Assembly (NCBI GenBank): GCA_030998225.1
Contig: JAPYXD010000522.1
Coordinates: 5,580,001-5,644,000, forward strand
Length of the DNA stretch: 64,000 bases
Reading direction: 5' to 3'
Source of the DNA: Diplolepis rosae
Lineage: Eukaryota; Arthropoda; Insecta; Hymenoptera; Diplolepididae
Part shown: piece after piece, positions 43,514 through 53,542 of the stretch
Layout of the letters: the number at the start of each line of letters is the position of its first letter
How positions within the stretch are numbered: the stretch's first letter is position 1
Notes under the pieces: generated by a model
Database searches by the model: none
Told to the model about the DNA's origin: nothing
The model's input: only the letters and a program-made list of their open reading frames with translations
Made by a program: the position numbers and the translations under genes

Positions 43514-44125
43514 ATCGATCAGGGGGCCCTAGAACAGGCCACCGGGCCTCAGTGCACTCAGTGCCGGAGATGCCACGCTTTCGGACACGGAACTCAAAAC
43601 TGCTACGCCAAGCCAAAATGTGTCAAATGTCTGAAGGATCATCCCACACAAGACTGTGACAAACTAGACAGAAATGCCCCTGCACAGTGTGTTATCTCCA
43701 AAGGAAGCCACCCAGCAAACTACTCTAGATGCCCAGCATACCTCCGGCACCTGGAAAAAATCCAACAAGTTAGATCCCAAAGACGAAACGTACAATATCA
43801 AGCACCGCCAAAGCAGCCCACGTACAAGGAAACCTACAACAAGGACTTCCCTGCTCTTCTAAGGAGAAGCCAGCAGAGCATTGACTCTACACCTCAATAT
43901 GCACCAGAGAAAAACGCCTGGACAACTAGGAAAGCAACCAATGATAGCAGCGAAAGTGGGCCGTCAATCATCCAGGACCTGCTCTCTGTCTTCAAGGAAA
44001 TCAATCAGTACTGTGATTTAGGTATATTATTAAAAATAGCACTTAGAATTGAGGAAAGATTATTAAAATGCACAAGCGACATGCACCCTATATTCTCACA
44101 ACCTAACACGGTCAAGTATTGTTGA
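43514..44125 (+). pseudogene. jockey-type LINE ORF1 (gag) fragment with zinc knuckles
   Basis: A frame open for 203 codons, without an ATG near its start, encodes two good CCHC knuckles (CRRCHAFGHGTQNC; CVKCLKDHPTQDC) and a third in which the second Cys is lost (CVISKGSHPANYSRC). These bind element RNA in LINE ORF1 proteins. Downstream is a Gln/Pro-rich stretch and an amphipathic C-terminus. From about residue 190 the DNA reads in another frame as endonuclease (tRSSIVDLVIIKN), so the ORF1 end is fused by deletion to the ORF2 endonuclease end. The N-terminal half of gag is absent. Confidence 0.85.
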
Positions 44126-44134
44126 TCTAGCCAT

Positions 44135-44167
<33 letters not shown>

Positions 44168-45117
44168 GTCAGGAGGAAAAATGCCGAAATCTTTTATAGA
44201 CGTTGTACAGGACTCTCCTAGGATGGGTCTAGGCATACCTGTTAAAACCAAAAAACCCCCTCTCTCGAACCAATACACCGCCCGCGGAACAGCCTTTCGG
44301 CTTTAAACTTCACGGGTGGTTGGTTCCAGCTTAAAGTCGCGTAGGACTCTTCCGTCATCCGTTCGCCCGGGACTCCCATCCGCGGCCATACGCCCGTTAG
44401 GCAGATTGACTAGCCGCGCCGGCCAGGGGAGGAATAAAGCGATTCGATGCGATTTCTACTGGGCCCAGTTGTTGCCGCGCTCTGCACGCCCATCGAGCTC
44501 CCTCGTCTTCATCACCAGGGTGACGAATGACTCGATAAGCGATCTAGTCATAATCAAAAACATAATCAATCTCGAATCAATAGAAGCGCTCAATGAACTC
44601 AACTCTGACCATAAACCAGTCCTAATGCTCTTTACTAATAATCAAATGAATACATAAAGTAGTTTCTCGCCCCAATATCATAATTATAAAAATGCTGACT
44701 GGAAAATCTTTAAAAACTTCCTCAACAGCAAAGTGCAAATCTTGTCTGCACTAAACAGCATCCAAAGCATTGATGAAAATATAGATGAACTCACACAAAC
44801 AATTTCTAAAGTCATCACTCAATCCATACCTCCTAAAAAACCATTTGAGAACATACATAAACTCCCAGAGCACATATCAAGGCGAATTCAGAACAGAAAC
44901 ACCCTTAGTGAATGAGGCAACTAGAAAAATTAAAGAAAATATAATAAACCATAGGAACAGTCAATGGGAAAATAAAATTTCATTAATTTCCACTAAAGAC
45001 AACTCCCTCTGAAAGATGACAAAAATTTTAAAAGGTCAAAATAAAACCCACATATCCCCGCTAAATAACACAAATGAAATCCTATTCAAAGAAAAAGACA
45101 AAGTTGAAGATGTTAAC
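44087..45117 (+). pseudogene. LINE ORF2, endonuclease end and linker
   Basis: With the SINE-like insert removed, the frame reads LTRSSIVDLVIIKN then LNELNSDHKPVLMLF; SDHKPV is the final SDH motif of APE-type LINE endonucleases. The linker follows in shifting frames: IDELTQTISKVI, PEHISRRIQNRNTL, then ATRKIKENIINHRNSQWENK and MTKILKGQNKTHISPLNN, with a TGA for Trp just before the last. It breaks at VEDVN where the 2.15-kb insert begins, and KEIAKHLQSVHS continues after it. Confidence 0.8.
44138..44540 (-). mobile_element. SINE-like or truncated retroelement, poly-A on minus strand
   Basis: A 30-base T-run at 44137-44166 is the poly-A tail of a minus-strand insertion. It is flanked by GATCTAGCCATAAT (44124) and GATCTAGTCATAAT (44541), a 14-bp target duplication with one difference. 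The body is GC-rich and carries gccgaaaggctgttccgcgg and cctaggagagtcctg. No ORF survives. It could be a SINE or a 5'-truncated LINE end. Confidence 0.8.
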
Positions 45118-45316
45118 TTGGGTCGTGGTGTGGTGATATTTGTGGGTGGTGATAGTGGTGTGGTGGATGATGGCGTAGGACTGTTGGTTGTAGCCCTGGT
45201 GTATGTAACCAGGCACCCTATTTCGTGCCTGGGTAGCGCCTGGTTAGCCCCTGCTTTCCTGATGAAGGGGCGGGTTCCTCTTCTTTCTTCTTCTCGGTGT
45301 TCCTCCTCTTGCCCTC

Positions 45317-45877
45317 TCAGTCGTCCAGGTCTGAGCAGTCCCCGAAGAGTTCCTCGAAGGTTCTCTGCAGCGACTTGGGTACTGCACGCTGCCGAGAGTG
45401 CCCTGGGGTCTTACGTGGGCTGGTTACGGGTACTCGGCGTGGTGGCGTCGGTTTCAGTGGAGAGATCTCGGGCAGCAGCTTCCACACTGGAGAGTTCAGC
45501 AGCTCCTCCAGTGATCGGTGTCCTGGCGCTGGCGTGGCTGGTGCTTTTCGTGGCGTGGACGGGGATTCTGGCTTCCCCTGGCTCTCCACTGCCGGAGCTG
45601 TGGCGAACTTCGGCACTGGGAAGTCCCAGCGATTGCCCGGAGGTGGTTGTCGCCGCTGCAGGTAGCCTGGGTCCCGTGGATCCTTCCTAACAGGCGCCTG
45701 TAGATAGGTAACGCTGCTCTCCGTTCTCCTAGGTGGCTGGCTCGTTCCTGGCGTAGTGGTAGCGGTGCTGGTCCTGTAGCCCGGGTGGTGGGGGTAAGCT
45801 GGCGGTGCTGCTGCTATGAGGGCGACTCGGCGTACGTTCCTCTCACGCTTCCGGCTGCTGCTGACTCCACGTGGCAT
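45317..45877 (-). CDS. 186-codon Arg/Pro-rich ORF in the GC-rich insert
   Basis: Starts at ATG 45877 (MPRGVSSSRKRERNVRR) and ends FEELFGDCSDLDD at 45317. The product is basic and proline-rich for about 140 residues, then acidic at the extreme C-terminus. No enzyme motif, zinc knuckle or membrane segment is seen. A plus-strand ORF of similar length overlaps, so part of the openness may come from GC content. A gag-like or accessory protein of the inserted element is the best guess; an artefact cannot be excluded. Confidence 0.35.
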   Translation of the reverse strand: MPRGVSSSRKRERNVRRVALIAAAPPAYPHHPGYRTSTATTTPGTSQPPRRTESSVTYLQAPVRKDPRDPGYLQRRQPPPGNRWDFPVPKFATAPAVESQGKPESPSTPRKAPATPAPGHRSLEELLNSPVWKLLPEISPLKPTPPRRVPVTSPRKTPGHSRQRAVPKSLQRTFEELFGDCSDLDD

Positions 45878-45899
45878 CTTCGTTTTTCTGTTGACAGGC

Positions 45900-46125
45900 C
45901 ATGGTTAAGAGAGAAGACCCGATGTATCTTCTGGCAAGGGTAAAGCAAGGAAGGGAGAGAGAGAGAGATGGACGACCACGGAGGATCTTCCGGGGGAGAA
46001 GACCTATAGAGATCTTCTGGCGAGGGAGAGAGACGGAAGACCGCTGACGATCTTCCAGGGGAGAAGACCTAGAGAGATATTCTGGCGAAAAGTAGGGGTT
46101 GAAGACCCGGAGGATCTTCAGGCGA
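45900..46125. repeat. Degenerate gaagacc/ggatcttc minisatellite
   Basis: gaagacc followed by atcttc-ggcgagg-type words recurs near 45919, 45983, 46039 and 46100 with a ~60-bp step, separated by gagagaga tracts. The unit is itself imperfectly palindromic. Confidence 0.65.
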
Positions 46126-46228
46126 GGACTTGCCAGGATGTAGAGGTTGATGGCAGCAAAACTCAGCTTCTTCTGGTTGTCAGTATATTTGCAGAGGACC
46201 AAATCGTAGGCGAGACTTTTCCTGAATC

Positions 46229-46746
46229 AGGCTAGGTCAACTCTAATGGGCTGAAATGGCAAAGTTTAGAACTAGGGTGCGGGGGTTCAAGAGGCCATGA
46301 AGGGTACAAAAATAGTTCACCGCCCGACACAGATAGCGTCAATTAGACAGTTGCGGGGAGCTGTGGGGTAAAGAAGGAGCGGCATCCATATTGTCAATAT
46401 TGTTCTGCAATTGTTTTATCAGAGTTCTGTATACCAGCGTCCCAACGTGCGACGGTAACCTACGTATCTGTTTTCAATACAAATGAATGGAAAATAAAGC
46501 AAATAGAAAACACTAAATGATGCATACAATAATAATTAACTTATATCATCATTTCATGTTTTTCATTTGCTTTATTTTGCATCAATCATCATTAATTTTG
46601 TAAAACAATAAAATATTCAATGCATACAAGGGTCCTGAATATACATGCATACGCACTAACACATGCAAACATTGTTAGTTCACCGCCCGACACAGGTGGT
46701 ACTAAGAACTTTGCCATTTTCTCTCCATACAGTTGACCTAGCCTGT
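46229..46746. repeat. Inverted repeat inside the GC-rich insert
   Basis: caggctaggtcaactctaat at 46229 has the inverse near 46725-46746 (agttgacctagcctg), and aaatggcaaagtt is also mirrored. The word gttcaccgcccgacaca occurs twice directly (46316; 46679). A similar gcaggtcaacctctaatg lies beside the THAP exon at 51643. Confidence 0.6.
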
Positions 46747-47268
46747 CCCGAATGATCTTGCTAGCGAAAACGCGCCCTTTTATCTGGCTTCTCTCCCTTC
46801 GGAGGCCCTGTGGAAGGGGTCAGTTTTCCCCGACTTTCCAAGTGCATTTTTCCTTACTTGAACGTCTCTCGCACTTTCTAATTTTTTTCTAAGTTTTTTT
46901 TACATAGGAAGTCCCATTGCTAGGCCCCGATAGTGGGAAAGCGTAAGGGTTCTCTAGCCACCCTGCATAAGTGCCAAAGAGAGTACCGAGAGAGTCCAGT
47001 GGAGTGAGAGAGAACGCATACACAGTATGTGGCTCTCCTCACTGTACGGGTAGCAAGAGTACTGGTGTACTGCAAGAGAGCGTACCGAGGTGTGGGAGAG
47101 AAGAAGACGGAGGATATATTGTTCCACTCTCGCTTGAGAGGTGGAAAGACATGCTGTCGCCAGATGACGGTCAAGTAAGCGCCGTTTTTGGGAATGAGAT
47201 TTTTCGTTGTTCGAATAAAATATTATATTTTATAAAATCTCATTCCCTTCTATCGCAGGGCGTATAAC

Positions 47269-48610
47269 AAAGAAATAGCAAAACACTTGCAATCAGTGCA
47301 TAGCCTGACTCCCAGCATGAATAAGATAACGTTAAACTAACTACTCCCAAAGAAATCAAGAGAGCCATAATTGAAACTAAATCGAAAAAAGCCTCTGGAA
47401 TAGACGGAATCCAAAATATCGTTTTAAAATACCTACCTAAAAAATTCATAGTCTAAATTACCTATATTTTCAATGCATGCTTAAAACAAGGCTACTTTCT
47501 CAGCAGATGGAAAAAAGCGAAAATATTACCTATCCACAAAGCTGGAAAAGATAGAACCCTTCCACAAAGCTATTGGCCCATCAGCCTACTAAATACACTC
47601 AGTAAATTCTTGGAAAAAATAATACTAAATAGATTGCAGAAGCACAAACTGGATCATAAACAACTAATACCAGAACAATTTGGCTTCAGACCCAAACACT
47701 GGACAGTCCAGCAGCTGGCCAGACTCACCGATCACATGAGCCTTAATTGTAATATTAGCAAAAGTACTTGCGCTCTTTTCTTAGATATGGAAAAAGCCTT
47801 CGACACGGTATGACACGAAGGTCTCATAACCAAACTAAAAAATTGTGATATTGACCAATACCTGATAAAAATAATCCACAGTTATCTTGAAAATAGGACT
47901 TTTATAGTAGGAATAGATAACATTCTATCTGCTGAAAACCCTGTAACTGCAGGAGTACAGAAAGGCTCAGTATTAGTACCTGCGTTATTCCTGTATTACG
48001 TAAACGAGATACCTAAGTCCAGCAAAGTACAAATAGCCATATTTGCCAACGACACAGCGCTATATGCTTCGTCATGGCGTAAAAAACAGGCTATTAAAGA
48101 ACTTCAAATATACATCCATGAACTAGAACAGTACTACCACAAATGGAAATTAAGAATGAATACTTCTAAAACAGAACTTATGATATTCTCGCGTAAACCA
48201 GGTGATAACGAAATTTCAAATATTAAAAAATATATAATAAGAAATATTAAAAAAGGAGACTGTATATTTAGGCATACTACTAGATAGTAAACTTAATTAT
48301 ACATACCATATCAATAAAGCGCGTAGGAAAGCTTGCGCAGTGATGAGGGCCCTATACCCCCTTATCTGCTGCAAAGCAAAATGACTGAGAGCAATAAAAT
48401 TAAACTATACAAAATGATATGGGGAATACTTGTAAATCTTACATTAAAAAATTCCAAATAATAGAAAACAAATGCCTGCGAATGGCGATTAACGCTAAGC
48501 CAGGAACGAACACGACAGATCTGCACAAAAAACTCAACTTCTCAACTATACCTCAATTAATAAATATCACAACTAGAATATTCTATGAAGAACAACTTAA
48601 TTTAGTGTAA
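47269..48610 (+). pseudogene. LINE ORF2, reverse transcriptase and C-terminus
   Basis: Recognisable in order: KEIAKHLQSVHSLTPS; KKASGIDGIQNIVLKYLP; SYWPISLLNTLSKFLEKI; EQFGFRPKHWTVQQLARL; ALFLDMEKAFDTV (first catalytic Asp present); GVQKGSVLVPALFLYYVNEI; and AIFANDTALYA near 48040, where the FADD box reads FAND, so a catalytic Asp is lost. The C-terminal part (YIKKFQIIENKCLRMAINAK) continues to TAA 48608. Stops at KKFIV, FDTV and elsewhere, plus frameshifts near 48280, show a dead gene. It would have primed reverse transcription at nicked DNA. Confidence 0.9.
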
Positions 48611-48852
48611 AGTGTAATTTCCTAGTGTAAATAATGTTATACAATCTGTTCCACAAGAAAAGGTACGCGTTTTCTCAGAAAGTTTCAAACATTTTTATTC
48701 CTTTCTTTTATGTCATGACTGTACGTTTGAAGGGCTACGGCGCAATCACCGATTCGTTTCAGTCTTCTTCAAAGTGTCAGATATTACACAACATTAAGCT
48801 ATGAGTGCTATCTACGCTAAATGTTACGAAGCGGTTTTTTTGTGCACCCATG

Positions 48853-49799
48853 CACGCGGACCACATCTTTCATACTCAGCTGCTGCCAAAGTGCTAAAAA
48901 GTCTAAGTACTTCGTGCAAATGTGGGTAGAGCGGTATAGGGACACAAAAACCGTCGATGACCTGACAGGGAAAGGAGAGACGTGAGCAACGTCCAGTAAG
49001 GAGGATAAGATGATCGTTACACTGTTCAAGCGCAACCCAACTCTCAGGCTGCGTGAAGCCAAAGCTAAGCTAGCGGACAAGGGACAACACGTTAGTATAA
49101 ACACCATAAGACGCACATTAGCTGAGGCGAAAGTGCAGTACCGTCCCACGCGGCAGAAACCCCTGCTCTCAGAGATTCACATCGGAAAAACGCTTGGCAT
49201 GGGCTACGGAAAATGTCGATCGCGATTGGTCCAATGTACTTTTTTCGGACAAAGCGTCCTTTTGGGCATGGGTACCCTTAAAACGTGCATGGTCAGCCAG
49301 TAGTGAGCGCTTCCTCCAGCGAACTATTAAACACCTCATAAAGATCCATGTATGGGGATGCTTTTCACAGCGCGGTTTTGGCTGTTTAGAGCTTTTTACT
49401 GAGAACCTCAAAGCTCAAAAAATGCTTCAAATCTACGGACATGGTCTTCTGAGATCTGCAGAGAAGATGTTTGGAGCCAACAATAAGGATTCGATCCTTC
49501 AAGAGGACAACGACCCCAAACATCGCAGTCACCTCTGTACATCCTGGAAAGCGGAAAATGGCATCACGGCCTTGGATTGGCCTTCACAATCTCCTGATAC
49601 GAATCCAATAGAAAATGTGTGGAATGTTGTGAAAAGAAAACTTGCAGGAAGGCGTACATTCACCCTGCAGCAGCTCTCTCGACGAATTAAGGAGGTATGG
49701 CGCTCTCTATCTACGGAATATGCCGAAAAACTAGTCGAGAGCATGCCCAGAAGGTGCGAGGCCATTATCCAGAACGACGGCGATTGGACGGTTTATTAG
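48853..49799 (+). pseudogene. Tc1-like transposase with one main frameshift
   Basis: N-terminal pieces (MWVERYRDTKTVDDLTGKGE; KRNPTLRLREAKAKLADKG; SINTIRRTLAEAKVQYRPT) are the paired helix-turn-helix region. Near 49185 the frame shifts, and 201 codons follow to TAG at 49797: VLFSDKASFWAW (first Asp), LQEDNDPKHRSH (second Asp), SPDTNPIENVWNVVKRKL (Glu), then RRCEAIIQNDGDW at the C-terminus. All three DDE residues are readable; FSDE reads FSDK, with the Asp intact. A TGA near 48984 also breaks the N-terminal part. Total length is close to the family norm of ~340. Terminal repeats were not fixed. Confidence 0.9.
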
Positions 49800-49879
49800 G
49801 TGAGTGTGCCCTAGTGCTTTATGCGCACTGTTGTGCTAAAAAAGAAAAATGAGACTGTCTACATATAAGTTTCTACCTT

Positions 49880-49965
49880 CAAATCTAAGAGCAGCGGGCA
49901 ACCACCAACCAGACGACAACTGCAACACCGGAGCCATGGGGCTCGGGTTCGATTCCCAGCGTCGG
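49880..49965 (+). repeat. tRNA-like pol III promoter remnant (SINE?)
   Basis: GGTTCGATTCC at 49946-49956 is a perfect B box, preceded by gagcagcggg (a loose A box) at 49890. The flanks cgtcgg and acgac hint at an acceptor-like pairing, but no complete cloverleaf forms. A tRNA-derived SINE head is more likely than a working tRNA. Confidence 0.4.
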
Positions 49966-49984
49966 AAACCAACCCATAACAGAA

Positions 49985-50262
49985 TACTATGAAAGAATTG
50001 CACGTGTGAAACTATAAAACTGGTATAAATAACTAAATTTACAGGAAATAAAAACTGTACCATAAAATAAATTTTTCTATAAGAATACAAAGAGAAGAAA
50101 CTTGAAAAATTGTACGTGTAACGAGTAAACATTGTCGTAACAAACGATATAACCTGTGTGTACGCGTGAAAGCTGTAGAAACGGTCTAAATAACAGAATT
50201 CACAAAAACTTGTACAGAAAAAAATTTTTATTTTAAATTTAGCCCAAGGAGAATTTTATATC
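49985..50262 (+). repeat. 155-bp satellite adjoining Penelope sequence
   Basis: cacgtgtgaaactataaaac, aactaaatttacagg and gtacgtgtaacgagtaaacattg follow the order of the 42.2-kb array. It runs directly into Penelope-like coding sequence, and the same satellite/Penelope junction occurs inverted at 53.9-54.0 kb. Confidence 0.8.
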
Positions 50263-50280
50263 AAAAACACTTACACACAA

Positions 50281-50874
50281 CAACTATCTGAAAGCAACAC
50301 AAACACGCACACATACACACTCTCCACAGGTCAAAACCCTAAATATATACCCTTGCCCTATGTACAAGGGCTCTCTGAAAAACTGTCAGGTATTCTCAAA
50401 CCTTTTAATATCAAAATTGCCCCTTGCAATGAAAATGACTTTTCCTATTTTTTCAAATCATCCAAAGACCAGATTAATAAACTAGATACGGCTGAAGTAG
50501 TTTATAACATCCCCTGTACAGGTGGCACAACTTCCTACATAGGCACAATCAAACGTCCACTCAAAACCAGAATTACTGGACAAAAAAAGCTTTTTTCAAC
50601 CCCCCCGGATAAATGGACTGCATTAACCAAACACTCCTGAATCCAAGACCATAAATTCGAGTTCAATAATGTGAACATAGTTGACAGATCTAGTAACTAC
50701 AAAAAACGCATGTTATTAGAAATGACTCATATAGCCAGTAGCCCCCATGCCGTGAATCAAAGAACAGACACAGACAACCTATCCGTTTTTTATCTCCCCC
50801 CCTTAAACAATTATCTTCAACCCCCTTGCAATTACCTTTTTCTAAAAAATGCAAAAATACATGTTTTTGTCTAA
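50281..50874 (+). pseudogene. Penelope-like element GIY-YIG endonuclease
   Basis: One frame runs from about 50281 to a TGA at 50638 and continues in frame to 50874. It reads IPLPYVQGLSEKLSGILKPF, then DTAEVVYNIPC, SYIGTIKRPLKTRI (the VVY...YIG...R core of the endonuclease) and, after the stop, SSNYKKRMLLEMTHI and AVNQRTDTDNLS. This order is the C-terminal linker and GIY-YIG domain of Penelope-like retroelements. The reverse transcriptase is absent upstream, where the frame runs into satellite DNA. The in-frame stop and missing polymerase make it non-functional. Confidence 0.85.
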
Positions 50875-51676
50875 CACAATATCTTCATACACAATAAGAC
50901 TGTTTTATGACCTGTTCTAATTTTTATAGCCCCTTTTGTCACAGCATCCTGGTCATCTTGTGCACATCCTTCCTTTTCTAAAAAAATGAATATTTTTATA
51001 AAATTCGAAAATGCACTTCTCTTGTTCAATTTTTTTTTAAATTTTACAATTTTGTAAATGCTCGGGATTTTTATAAAATTTGTATGTTACAAAGTCAACG
51101 TTAAGTTTTAATGAAATTTATGATGTTTTTAAGGCATCTTAAAATTGTGAAAAAATAGTTTCCAAAAATTCTTTGATATTATGTCACTTAACATTGAGGT
51201 TTCAAAAAACGTATCTTTAAACTGTCAAACTGTAACCAAATTTTATCGAATTTATCACAAAATTGCAAAACTTTAACAAAAATAGCTACATGTAACCGCA
51301 TTAAATTCCATTTACCCAAAAACGCAAAATCTTATGTTACAAGTTTCATAATTCTATATACGGGTATCAGAATATCTAATACTTTGTATCTGCATTAAAA
51401 ACTACAAAAAAATGTAAAATTATTCCTGTTACAAGTTTCACAATTTCCAGATACAGGTATCAGAACATTCAACTCAATTTAATTTCAATCTTAATCTTGC
51501 GACACTGTGACTGTTTAAAAAACTCCAGTCACATGTTTTCATTTAACCGAGACTTTCCAAAGCAAAAAACCTCACCCTCCACTTCACTTTACAAAGCCTT
51601 TTCCAAGTCTGTTTCCAAATGCAAATCAGTTTTGAATAGGGCAGGTCAACCTCTAATGTATTGGGTGTCCCCGTAG
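50875..51676. other. AT-rich spacer before THAP exon
   Basis: cctgttacaagtttcacaatt-like words recur near 51335 and 51430. aaactccagtcacatgtttt at 51521 is mirrored by aaacatgtgactggagtttt at 52771. No gene is supported. It may be the 3' part of the Penelope-like unit. Confidence 0.4.
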
Positions 51677-52093
51677 GAAAGGAAGTACGAAATTCAGTGT
51701 GCTGTTCGTGGGTGTACCTCTAGAAGGGGTCGGAAAAAAAATGTGTCTATTCATCGGTTTCCGAAGAGAGAAAATGCTGGACAACGATGGATAGAACCCT
51801 ACTTGTCGAGGTTAGAATACCTCCAAGTATTAGAACGGCAATTTTTTGTTTGTCATCGACATTTCGATGAACAATGCTTTTATCAGAAGAGGAATGGTGT
51901 TTTTCTTCTGAAGTACGGTGCTGTTCCGACGTTAAATTTACCTCCAGGTAGTGATATGTCGTGTCAAAATAATGTGGACATGGAACCCGCGGCTGTTTCT
52001 TCCCCATCAGAGTTTGAAATTTTGATGCCCGAAATAGAAAAACCTAGAGAAGGCATACGAGACTTTGGCGAAAGTAGCGTGCAGTTTGCACAC
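51677..52093 (+). CDS. THAP-domain protein exon
   Basis: The exon is inferred from an AG at 51675-51676 preceding GAA and a strong GTAAGT donor at 52094. It is open for 139 codons in phase 0, with an in-frame TAG just before, so a spliced upstream exon is expected. Residues show the C2CH zinc-binding THAP fold: C8 and C13 (CAVRGC), SIHRFP, QRWIEPYL, C59 and H62 (FVCHRHF), and KYGAVPTLNLP near 81-91. THAP domains bind specific DNA sequence in transcription factors and in P-type transposases. The tail is Ser/Glu-rich without a known domain. No stop or frameshift, in contrast to all nearby elements. Confidence 0.75.
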
Positions 52094-52167
52094 GTAAGTA
52101 GTAATATTTTAAATTTCATACGATGTTGTTAATAAATGATTCTAGGACTCAAAGGTTAAATAATTTC

Positions 52168-52193
52168 AAACGTTTCGACTCTCATCAGAGTCC
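52168..52193 (-). ncRNA. Hammerhead-like motif, minus strand
   Basis: On the minus strand GGACTCTGATGAGAGTCG is followed by AAACG: a CUGAUGA core word and a CGAAACG word separated by only five bases. Stem II would be too short for a classical hammerhead, although GACTC/GAGTC can pair around it. Such gactc...gtcgaaacgtttg phrases accompany Penelope-like ends. Confidence 0.35.
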
Positions 52194-52463
52194 TCTTTAG
52201 TGATCTTTATTTCTAAAATGTTAAGCACAATGAATAAAATATTACACATATGAGCCCTAATTTGGAAGTAAACTTTGGAAATGTGAAAAAAATGTAAAAA
52301 CCGTCAGAAAATTTACATAAAATAGTACAGGAAACATCGATAAAGTGTATAAAACTTCCTTAGGAATAATAATAAAATTCTAGCACATAATTTTGAGATA
52401 CCTAAACTAAAAAACTAGTATATACTTCTGTCTAAATGTTACTGAAGATATAGATGCAAGTAC

Positions 52464-52674
52464 ATATGGGCCATTCCATATTAGATTGACAGTCGATGTC
52501 GCAGATTTGAACGAGATAATTTTTTTTCGGTTCTTTATCAACAATAAATAGACACGTATTTTTTGGCCAAACAATAAAATACGTGTCTATTTATTTTTGA
52601 TAAAAAACCGAAAAAAAATTATCTCGTTCAAATCTGCGACATCAACTGTCAATCTAATATGGAATTACCCATAT
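52464..52674. mobile_element. 211-bp MITE of the 8.5-kb hairpin family
   Basis: ATATGGGCCATTCCATATTA and its inverse at 52655-52674 bound near-perfect arms of about 100 bp. The arms match the outermost ~100 bp of the element at 8495-10986 (gattgacagtcgatgtc; gaacgagataattttttttc). So it is the minimal terminal hairpin of that family. Confidence 0.9.
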
Positions 52675-53473
52675 ATAGTATAAAATTACAAAGGATTATT
52701 TATGATAAAATAGCTAAGAATTGCTAATACAAATTCCACAATGTCAGAAATTCCCATCGCAATTTCCCGAAACATGTGACTGGAGTTTTATTTAGTTACA
52801 GCTTTGCAAATTAAAATAAAATTTCAGAAAATTCAGTACACTTTTCGCACTTTTAAGATAGCTTTACTCAAAAACATCATAAATATCGTCATATTTTATG
52901 CGACATTTGTAACATAAAAATTTTGCACCTTTCCGAACATTTCTAACAGTGTAGTGCTCAGATATTTTTTATTATTAAAAAATTCTGATAAATCATTTAA
53001 AGTAAAAATTGAAATGTAGCACATAATATTGTAACATAAACGTCAAATATGAATGAATTGCTCATATGGTAAAAACATGTGTTCAGGCAATAGGATATCT
53101 AAATTTTTCAATCTCATCAAATATTCGAATTTTCAAATAAAATGAACCAACCTTACGTAATATGAAATTTAATATTTGAGGGACGTTGCAAGACCTATAT
53201 TATAAATAGTAATATTTTATTTGAGAAACATTAAAATGTTTCTGCATGATTAATTGTACCTATTGGAAAACTTGACTTCTAAAACAACACGAAAAGGGTT
53301 ACTACTAATTTTGATTATTTGAAGGCTAGAAATTAAGGATATGGAAGTGAAAAATAAAAGTACCGTGAAAACGATTTTCATTTAATTTGTATCTAGAATT
53401 CATAAGAATAAAATACCTAAGAAATACATTTTAAATATTCATGGAAATTAAATGCTTCTAATCTATATTCCAG

Positions 53474-53542
53474 AAAAAGGAATTAGAAGAAGATATCCCA
53501 GAAGCAGGAACCAGCAAGGATGTACTTATATATTCTCTATAA
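53474..53542 (+). CDS. Possible terminal exon of the THAP gene
   Basis: After the acceptor TATATTCCAG a phase-0 frame encodes KKELEEDIPEAGTSKDVLI and ends at TAA 53540. Its acidic/Ser content fits the tail of the upstream exon, and the phase agrees. It is short, so chance is possible; cDNA would decide. Confidence 0.35.
   Translation, partial: KKELEEDIPEAGTSKDVLIYSL

Larger units (their letters stand above)
45118..47264 (-). mobile_element. 2.15-kb GC-rich insertion of unknown type
   Basis: TAAC at 45114-45117 and 47265-47268 flanks it, and removing it restores the LINE frame (VEDVN-KEIAKHL). It is much richer in GC than its host. Features inside: a 186-codon minus ORF, a gaagacc/ggatcttc minisatellite, a ~500-bp inverted repeat (46229-46746) and a small hairpin at 47191-47248. 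No LTR pair, TIR, transposase or polymerase was recognised. A 4-bp duplication could fit an LTR element remnant, but the proof is lacking. Confidence 0.6.
43514..48650 (+). mobile_element. jockey-clade LINE, multiply interrupted
   Basis: Order: gag zinc knuckles, endonuclease C-terminus, linker, reverse transcriptase, C-terminal region, all on the plus strand. It carries an internal deletion joining ORF1 to late endonuclease, a SINE-like insert at 44138-44540, and a 2.15-kb insert at 45118-47264. Several frames and stops show long inactivity. Both ends are uncertain; no poly-A tail is evident after 48610. Confidence 0.85.
52094..53473 (+). other. Candidate intron holding repeats
   Basis: It begins GTAAGT and ends TATTCCAG, both good consensus splice sites, and the flanking exons are in the same phase. 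It contains a hammerhead-like motif on the minus strand (52171-52190) and a 211-bp MITE (52464-52674). The intron is an inference from these sites only. Confidence 0.4.

Noticed and set aside
45016..45690. 224-codon plus-strand ORF
   Set aside because: It begins in LINE linker sequence and runs by chance into the GC-rich insert; its hydrophobic Val/Ser/Leu part is antisense to the more gene-like minus ORF.
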